In this document: piece after piece, positions 58,844 to 64,000 of the stretch
Position numbering within the stretch: the first letter of the stretch is position 1
Layout: every line of letters begins with the position of its first letter
Assembly: GCA_902557145.1 (NCBI GenBank)
Contig: CACDYZ010000003.1
Coordinates: forward strand, 1 to 64,000
Direction of reading: 5' to 3'
Origin: an uncultured Alphaproteobacteria bacterium
GTDB lineage: Bacteria > Pseudomonadota > Alphaproteobacteria > HIMB59
DNA length: 64,000 bases
Translations under genes and position numbers: made by a program
Notes under the pieces: model-generated
Databases searched by the model: none
What the model was told of the DNA's origin: nothing
The model's input: the letters and a program-made list of their open reading frames with translations, nothing else

Positions 58844-60095
58844 GGAATTTACTTCTATATCTCATTACCAAGAGTAATACGAACAATTTAATAATCAGTG
58901 GAATAAAAAAATAAAATATCATTATATTGGGAATATTGGGGTGTAATGAGAAATTAATAGACTGTAAATAGCCATAACCAGTTAATGCGATGCCTGCAGC
59001 GATACCAATGGCTGCTTTCTTAATTATTGAGAAGAATGAAGTAAAGATCTGAGATAAACGATTGTCATTATTTTGATCAAGAATGTCTGCTAATTCAATT
59101 TGAGGTATAATAAGATCAATTCCAATCCCAATACCAGTGATTAATATGACAAACAAATATATTTGCCAACTGTTGCTATTTGTAAAAATAACAAAAAGAA
59201 AGCCAAATATAGTTAGGCTAGTACCAAACTGAAGAAGAAACATATTTGAAAATTTTCTTCCGTACAAATACCAGAAAGGTGTAGAGATCAACGTTATTAA
59301 AAAATATAAAATTAATAAATATCCTGCATATTCAGTAAGCCCTAAATATTCTGAAACGAATATAATAAATAAATTTGCAGTAAAATTATTAGCAAGTAAG
59401 TTAAAAAATGTTATATAGGAGAAAGATACAATCTTTTTGTTTTTTTCTATAAATGATTTTAGTTGTACCCAAGAAATTTCGTTTGACTTATAATTTAGCT
59501 CGTCGTCATAAAATAAATAAAAAATTAATCCCCCTTTAATAGCTAAGATAATAAAAATTAATCCACTTATTTTTATTACGTTCGGGTTTAACAAATCAAC
59601 ACCCTGAAGTTTTGAAATGACAGCAGGAATAATTAGAGCTGATAATACTCCTAAAATTGCAAATATTTCTTTAATTGCAGCTAAACGGAATCTTTTTTTA
59701 AGAATTTTTTTTTGATCTATTACAATTGAGTCATAAGGAATAATTGCAATTGAGTAACTAACCAAAGCTAAATTATAAAAGAAAATGAAAAAATAAATGT
59801 TATCTGATTGAATAACATAAAGACCAAACAGTGAAAAAATAAATACTATTATACCAAGAAGGATTTGGTTTTTTTTTGAGCGACCTGAAATAATTCTTTT
59901 TTCTGATAGGTAGCCAATTAAAAAGTCTGAAATAACATCAAACAATCTAGATATTAATATTACTAAACCAATAACACTTAAGGGGATGCCTATTGATAAA
60001 TTGTAAAATGTTGGCAAAAAAATAAATAATAATAAAAAACTTCCAGCAAGATAAAATGATTGAAAACTATAGGATAAAATGGATTTAAGGTTCAT
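58824..60095 (-). CDS. MFS transporter, GPH/MelB-like
   Basis: Twelve-TM pattern; ISRLFDVISDFLIGYLSEK; NLALVSYSIAIIPYDS; GIGIGIDLIIPQIELADILDQ. Confidence 0.82.
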   Translation of the reverse strand: MNLKSILSYSFQSFYLAGSFLLLFIFLPTFYNLSIGIPLSVIGLVILISRLFDVISDFLIGYLSEKRIISGRSKKNQILLGIIVFIFSLFGLYVIQSDNIYFFIFFYNLALVSYSIAIIPYDSIVIDQKKILKKRFRLAAIKEIFAILGVLSALIIPAVISKLQGVDLLNPNVIKISGLIFIILAIKGGLIFYLFYDDELNYKSNEISWVQLKSFIEKNKKIVSFSYITFFNLLANNFTANLFIIFVSEYLGLTEYAGYLLILYFLITLISTPFWYLYGRKFSNMFLLQFGTSLTIFGFLFVIFTNSNSWQIYLFVILITGIGIGIDLIIPQIELADILDQNNDNRLSQIFTSFFSIIKKAAIGIAAGIALTGYGYLQSINFSLHPNIPNIMIFYFFIPLIIKLFVLLLVMRYRSKFHVSIRE

Positions 60096-60185
60096 TTCTA
60101 GATTTTTTGTGTTTGAACAACTTTGACTATATCAAAATATTAACTAGTGTTCAGTTAGCATTCATGCGGGGGCTGATTCGGTATT

Positions 60186-60701
60186 TCACTTTCCTCCTCT
60201 ATATGTCGAGTCAGCCATTCCTTTATACTCTATATCTAGTATCTGCTTCTTAATTTTTTTTCCCCACATATACTCGCCAAGATTTCCACTTTTCGTTACT
60301 ACTCTATGACATGGGACTAATAAACCCACAGGGTTCTTCCCAACCGCAGATGCAATAGCTCTCACAGCTTTTGGTTTTTTTATCTTTATAGCAAGATCAG
60401 AATAAGAAATTGTTTTACCATAAGGAATTTTTAAAATCTCCTTCCATACTTTTTTTTGTAATGGCGTTCCGTTAATAAATTTTATTTTAAGATGTAATGG
60501 TTTTTGAATTTTTCCTTTGAATAACTCAGATATAAAAATATTAACTTTGCTAAAGATCAATCCTTTACTTGGATTGTAAAGTTTTATGATACTCTTAGTT
60601 CTTATATCATTATATTTAATTAAATAATGAATACCTTTTGGGCTATCTAGAACAAAAAACTTACTGATTGGTGTTTCGATAAAATCAAAACAATAACTCA
60701 T
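60186..60701 (-). CDS. ogt: Methylated-DNA-protein-cysteine methyltransferase
   Basis: KIPYGKTISYSDLAIKI; RAIASAVGKNPVGLLVPCHRVVTKSGNLGEY. Confidence 0.93.
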   Translation of the reverse strand: MSYCFDFIETPISKFFVLDSPKGIHYLIKYNDIRTKSIIKLYNPSKGLIFSKVNIFISELFKGKIQKPLHLKIKFINGTPLQKKVWKEILKIPYGKTISYSDLAIKIKKPKAVRAIASAVGKNPVGLLVPCHRVVTKSGNLGEYMWGKKIKKQILDIEYKGMADSTYRGGK

Positions 60702-61780
60702 TAATTAAACATTTTTTTTACTTTGTCGAAAAATCCCTCTGTCATTGTTGAATTTTTCTTGGTAAGTGTGTCATTAAATTTATTTAGAATTTTTTCTTGA
60801 TCTGCTGATAAATTTACTGGGGTTTCAGCATGCACTCTAACAATCATATCCCCTCTAGTTTTTGCTCTTAATATACTCATGCCCTTACCTTTTATTCTTA
60901 GTTTGTGTCCCGACTGCATTCCCTTAGGAATTGAGACGTTAACCATTTTTTTTTCTATTGTAGGAACTTCAATATTACCGCCCAAAGTGGCAGTAGTAAA
61001 AGGTATAGCAACATCACATATAATGTTATCTCGCTCTCTTTGAAAAAGTTTGTGGTTATTTACATTGATAAAAACATAAAGGTCACCGTATGTGCCCCCT
61101 CTTTCACCGGCCTCTCCCTCTCCACTCATTCTTATTCTGTTACCAGTTTCAACCCCTGCAGGGATTTTAATTTGCAGTTTCTTATTTTGTTTTACTCTAC
61201 CCGTATTACTACATTTTGAGCATCGGCCCTTCATTTCTTGGCCTGTTCCACCACATCTTCCACAAGTTCTCTCCATAGAAAAAAAGCCACTTTGTGTTCT
61301 AACTTTTCCATATCCTTGGCAAGTAGAGCAACTTTTATAACTGTGTTGTTCGGGACAATTAATCATTTTAGGTATAGTTACGTCCAATGCTTTTCCAGCA
61401 AAAGCTTCCTCTAAGTCGATTGTGATATCGTAACGTAAGTCATCGCCTCTACTTTCGCGCTGCCCACCTTCACCAAAGGCACCAAATATATCCTCAAAAA
61501 TATCTGAAAATCCACCAAAGCCCTGCTGTCCAAACCCACCAGCTCCACCGCCGCCCTGTTCAAAAGCAGCATGACCAAATTGATCGTATGTTTGTCTTTT
61601 TTTGGGGTCTTTTAAAATTTCGTAAGCTTGGCTTACATCTTTAAATTTTTGTTCAGCGGAAGCATCGCCCTGATTACGATCAGGATGATATTTCATTGCT
61701 AATTTACGGTAGGCACTTTTTATATCATTGTCACTAGCTTCACGGGATATACCTAGAGTGTCATAAAAATCCTCAGCCAT
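60701..61780 (-). CDS. dnaJ: Chaperone protein DnaJ
   Basis: J domain YHPDRN; Gly/Phe region; CXXCXGXG zinc repeats. Confidence 0.98.
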   Translation of the reverse strand: MAEDFYDTLGISREASDNDIKSAYRKLAMKYHPDRNQGDASAEQKFKDVSQAYEILKDPKKRQTYDQFGHAAFEQGGGGAGGFGQQGFGGFSDIFEDIFGAFGEGGQRESRGDDLRYDITIDLEEAFAGKALDVTIPKMINCPEQHSYKSCSTCQGYGKVRTQSGFFSMERTCGRCGGTGQEMKGRCSKCSNTGRVKQNKKLQIKIPAGVETGNRIRMSGEGEAGERGGTYGDLYVFINVNNHKLFQRERDNIICDVAIPFTTATLGGNIEVPTIEKKMVNVSIPKGMQSGHKLRIKGKGMSILRAKTRGDMIVRVHAETPVNLSADQEKILNKFNDTLTKKNSTMTEGFFDKVKKMFN

Positions 61781-61803
61781 AATAAATTAACGCAAGCTAA
61801 GAT

Positions 61804-63735
61804 TTACTGTCCGCTTGCTTTTTTATCGTCGTCTACTTCTTCGTAATCAGCATCGATAACATCATCTTCATTTTTATTTTCATCAGATTTATTTTCTTGC
61901 TGTGGTTGCTCTGCACCAGGCGCTTCAGTTGATTGCTGGTCCTTGTACATCGCTTCACCCATCTTCATGGATGATTGAGTAAGATCTTGTGTTTTTTGCT
62001 TTATAGCTTCAGCATCATTTTTTTCAAGAGCTTCTTTTAAATCTTTCAAGTCAGCTTCTATCTTAGACTTATCTTCAGGACTTATTTTATCGCCATGCTC
62101 TTTGATATTCTTTTCAACTTGGAAAACTAAACTGTCTGCTTGGTTTTTAACATCAACTTCTTCTCTTTTTTTCTTATCTGTTTCTGCGTTAGCCTCTGCA
62201 TCTTTTACCATTTTGTCGATCTCTTCATCTGATAAACCTCCGGATGCTTGAATTTTAATCTGCTGTTCTTTTCCTGTGGATTTATCTTTTGCAGACACAT
62301 TGACAATACCATTGGCATCGATGTCAAATGTTACTTCAATTTGAGGGGTTCCTCTTGGCGCTGGGGGTATGCCAACTAGATCAAATTGACCGAGAAGCTT
62401 ATTATCAGCAGCCATTTCTCTTTCACCTTGGAAAACCCTTATAGTTACTGCATTTTGATTGTCTTCTGCAGTAGAAAAGACCTGACTTTTTTTTGTTGGA
62501 ACAGTGGTATTTCTCTCGATTAACTTGGTAAATACTCCTCCTAATGTTTCAATACCAAGTGAAAGTGGTGTTACATCTAAAAGCAATACATCTTTTACAT
62601 CACCTTGAAGAACACCTGCTTGAATTGCAGCACCCATGGCTACAACCTCATCGGGGTTAACACCTTTACTTGGGTCTTTCCCAAAAAAGTTCTTAACAAT
62701 TTCAGTTACCTTAGGCATTCTTGTCATTCCACCAACTAAGATCACATCATTAATATCGCCTGCTGAAAGGCCTGCATCGCTTAAGGCTTTTTTACAAGGT
62801 TCAATGGTGCTCTGAAGAAGGTCATCAACCAGCTCTTCAAGTTTAGCTCTTGTCAATTTTACATTTAAGTGTTTTGGCCCAGATTGATCTGCTGTAACAA
62901 AAGGCAAGTTAACATCTGTTTGTGTAGAACTTGAAAGTTCGATCTTTGCTTTTTCAGCTGCCTCTTTTAAACGTTGTAATGCTAATTTATCGTTTTTTAA
63001 ATCTATGCCTTGCTCTTTTTTAAATTCACTAGCTAAGAAATCAATTATTCTTAAATCAAAATCCTCTCCACCTAAGTGGGTGTCACCATTAGTGGACTTA
63101 ACCTCAAATACACCATCTCCTACTTCTAGAATTGATACATCAAAAGTACCACCACCTAAATCATAGACAACTACTGTACCTGATTGTTTTTTATCTAATC
63201 CATATGCTAGGGAAGCAGCTGTTGGTTCATTAATAATTCTTAAAACTTCTAGTCCAGCTATTTTACCAGCATCTTTTGTTGCTTGTCTTTGTGCATCATT
63301 AAAGTAAGCGGGAACGGTTATTACCGCTTGAGTAATTGTTTCCCCTGTATAAGACTCAGCTGTTTCTTTCATTTTTTGGAGAATGAAAGCAGAGATTTGG
63401 CTAGGACTATATTTTTCACCCTGTGCTTCGACCCATGCATCTCCGTTATTACCTTTGATAATCTTAAAAGGAGATAAGCCTAAATCCTTTTGAACAGTGT
63501 CGTCTTCAAAACTTCGGCCTATAAATCTTTTTACAGCATATAATGTATTTTCCGGATTGGTAACAGCTTGCCTTTTTGCTGATTGACCAATTAACTTTTC
63601 ACTTTCTGTAAAAGCTACAACAGAAGGTGTTGTTCTAGCACCTTCAGAATTCTCTATTACTTTTGGATTCTTACCATCCATAATTGCCACGCAAGAGTTT
63701 GTGGTACCTAAATCAATTCCAATAACTTTAGCCAT
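61804..63735 (-). CDS. dnaK: Chaperone protein DnaK
   Basis: [53 protein letters not shown]. Confidence 0.99.
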   Translation of the reverse strand: MAKVIGIDLGTTNSCVAIMDGKNPKVIENSEGARTTPSVVAFTESEKLIGQSAKRQAVTNPENTLYAVKRFIGRSFEDDTVQKDLGLSPFKIIKGNNGDAWVEAQGEKYSPSQISAFILQKMKETAESYTGETITQAVITVPAYFNDAQRQATKDAGKIAGLEVLRIINEPTAASLAYGLDKKQSGTVVVYDLGGGTFDVSILEVGDGVFEVKSTNGDTHLGGEDFDLRIIDFLASEFKKEQGIDLKNDKLALQRLKEAAEKAKIELSSSTQTDVNLPFVTADQSGPKHLNVKLTRAKLEELVDDLLQSTIEPCKKALSDAGLSAGDINDVILVGGMTRMPKVTEIVKNFFGKDPSKGVNPDEVVAMGAAIQAGVLQGDVKDVLLLDVTPLSLGIETLGGVFTKLIERNTTVPTKKSQVFSTAEDNQNAVTIRVFQGEREMAADNKLLGQFDLVGIPPAPRGTPQIEVTFDIDANGIVNVSAKDKSTGKEQQIKIQASGGLSDEEIDKMVKDAEANAETDKKKREEVDVKNQADSLVFQVEKNIKEHGDKISPEDKSKIEADLKDLKEALEKNDAEAIKQKTQDLTQSSMKMGEAMYKDQQSTEAPGAEQPQQENKSDENKNEDDVIDADYEEVDDDKKASGQ

Positions 63736-63773
63736 TTTATGTTCCTACTTTTAAAATAAATAATCTTCTATTT

Positions 63774-63801
63774 ATATGGGTTAATACTTGCTTAATTCAA
63801 G
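63774..63801 (-). promoter_or_regulatory. Candidate heat-shock (RpoH/sigma-32-like) promoter of dnaK
   Basis: Minus strand CTTGAA-N15-CCCATAT, about 40 nt upstream of the dnaK start. Confidence 0.65.
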
Positions 63802-63824
63802 AGCATTAAAACTGTTGAAATATA

Positions 63825-64000
63825 TTACTTTTCAGGTTGTTTTTCTTCTTCAGTGTTTTTTGCGCTTTGATTTTCTTGAGGTTTTTTTGAAACACCAACC
63901 ATTGCTGGCCTTAACAATCTATCATGCAATGTGTATCCAGGTATCAGTTCTTGGACAATAGTACCAGGTTCACAATCATTTTTTTCGATCTCCATCATAG
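63825..64000 (-). CDS. grpE: Nucleotide exchange factor GrpE, C-terminal part (truncated by window edge)
   Basis: Reverse-strand translation ...MEIEKNDCEPGTIVQELIPGYTLHDRLLRPAMVGVSKKPQENQSAKNTEEEKQPEK*. Confidence 0.93.
   Translation of the reverse strand, partial: MMEIEKNDCEPGTIVQELIPGYTLHDRLLRPAMVGVSKKPQENQSAKNTEEEKQPEK

Noticed and set aside
60168-60185. tmRNA 5' end (GGGGGCTGATTCGG)
   Set aside because: The sequence runs straight into the ogt coding region with no tag ORF or TTCGAC continuation, so the similarity is a short coincidence.
1-64000. CRISPR arrays, transposases, prophage, toxin-antitoxin or defence systems
   Set aside because: No repeat-spacer periodicity and no recognisable mobile-element or defence proteins among the ORFs; the window is chromosomal core plus the pho and proteorhodopsin clusters.

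Overview
AT-rich (roughly 30% G+C by eye), densely packed window from a streamlined, probably marine, proteorhodopsin-bearing alphaproteobacterium (SAR11/HIMB59-like by gene content; placement is inference). About 58 protein-coding genes were called, with no convincing tRNA, rRNA, CRISPR or transposon. Main blocks: (1) pnp-rpsO-truB-rbfA-infB-nusA; (2) trmB-lnt-corC-ybeY-ybeZ-miaB-rimI; (3) a phosphate-starvation region with Agt-like glycosyltransferase, PlcP-like metallophosphoesterase, SET-domain protein, dgkA, arsC, phoB-phoU-pstBACS-phoR-ppk-sixA and divergent ppx; (4) glnD-trpS-nfuA-bax-tsaB; (5) ispA, blue-type proteorhodopsin, crtI-crtB-crtY-blh, ispH; (6) pyc, nth, dapB, tungstate ABC transporter, transsulfuration pair, transporters, dnaJ-dnaK-grpE. 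Most notable observations: a near-identical 16-nt Pho-box-like element (TGTTAAAGTTTT[G/A]TTA, 11-bp repeat period) upstream of both pstS and the plcP-agt pair, supporting a Pho-controlled lipid-remodelling locus with a SET-domain gene starting directly at the box; two unannotated intergenic elements (about 16288-16359 and 56880-56929) whose G-U pairs favour a plus-strand RNA; a proteorhodopsin gene with a two-hairpin leader and a strong terminator before the carotenoid genes; and gene order suggesting one inversion split a canonical alphaproteobacterial gene string. All functional calls come from reading motifs in the translated ORFs; no database search was run.
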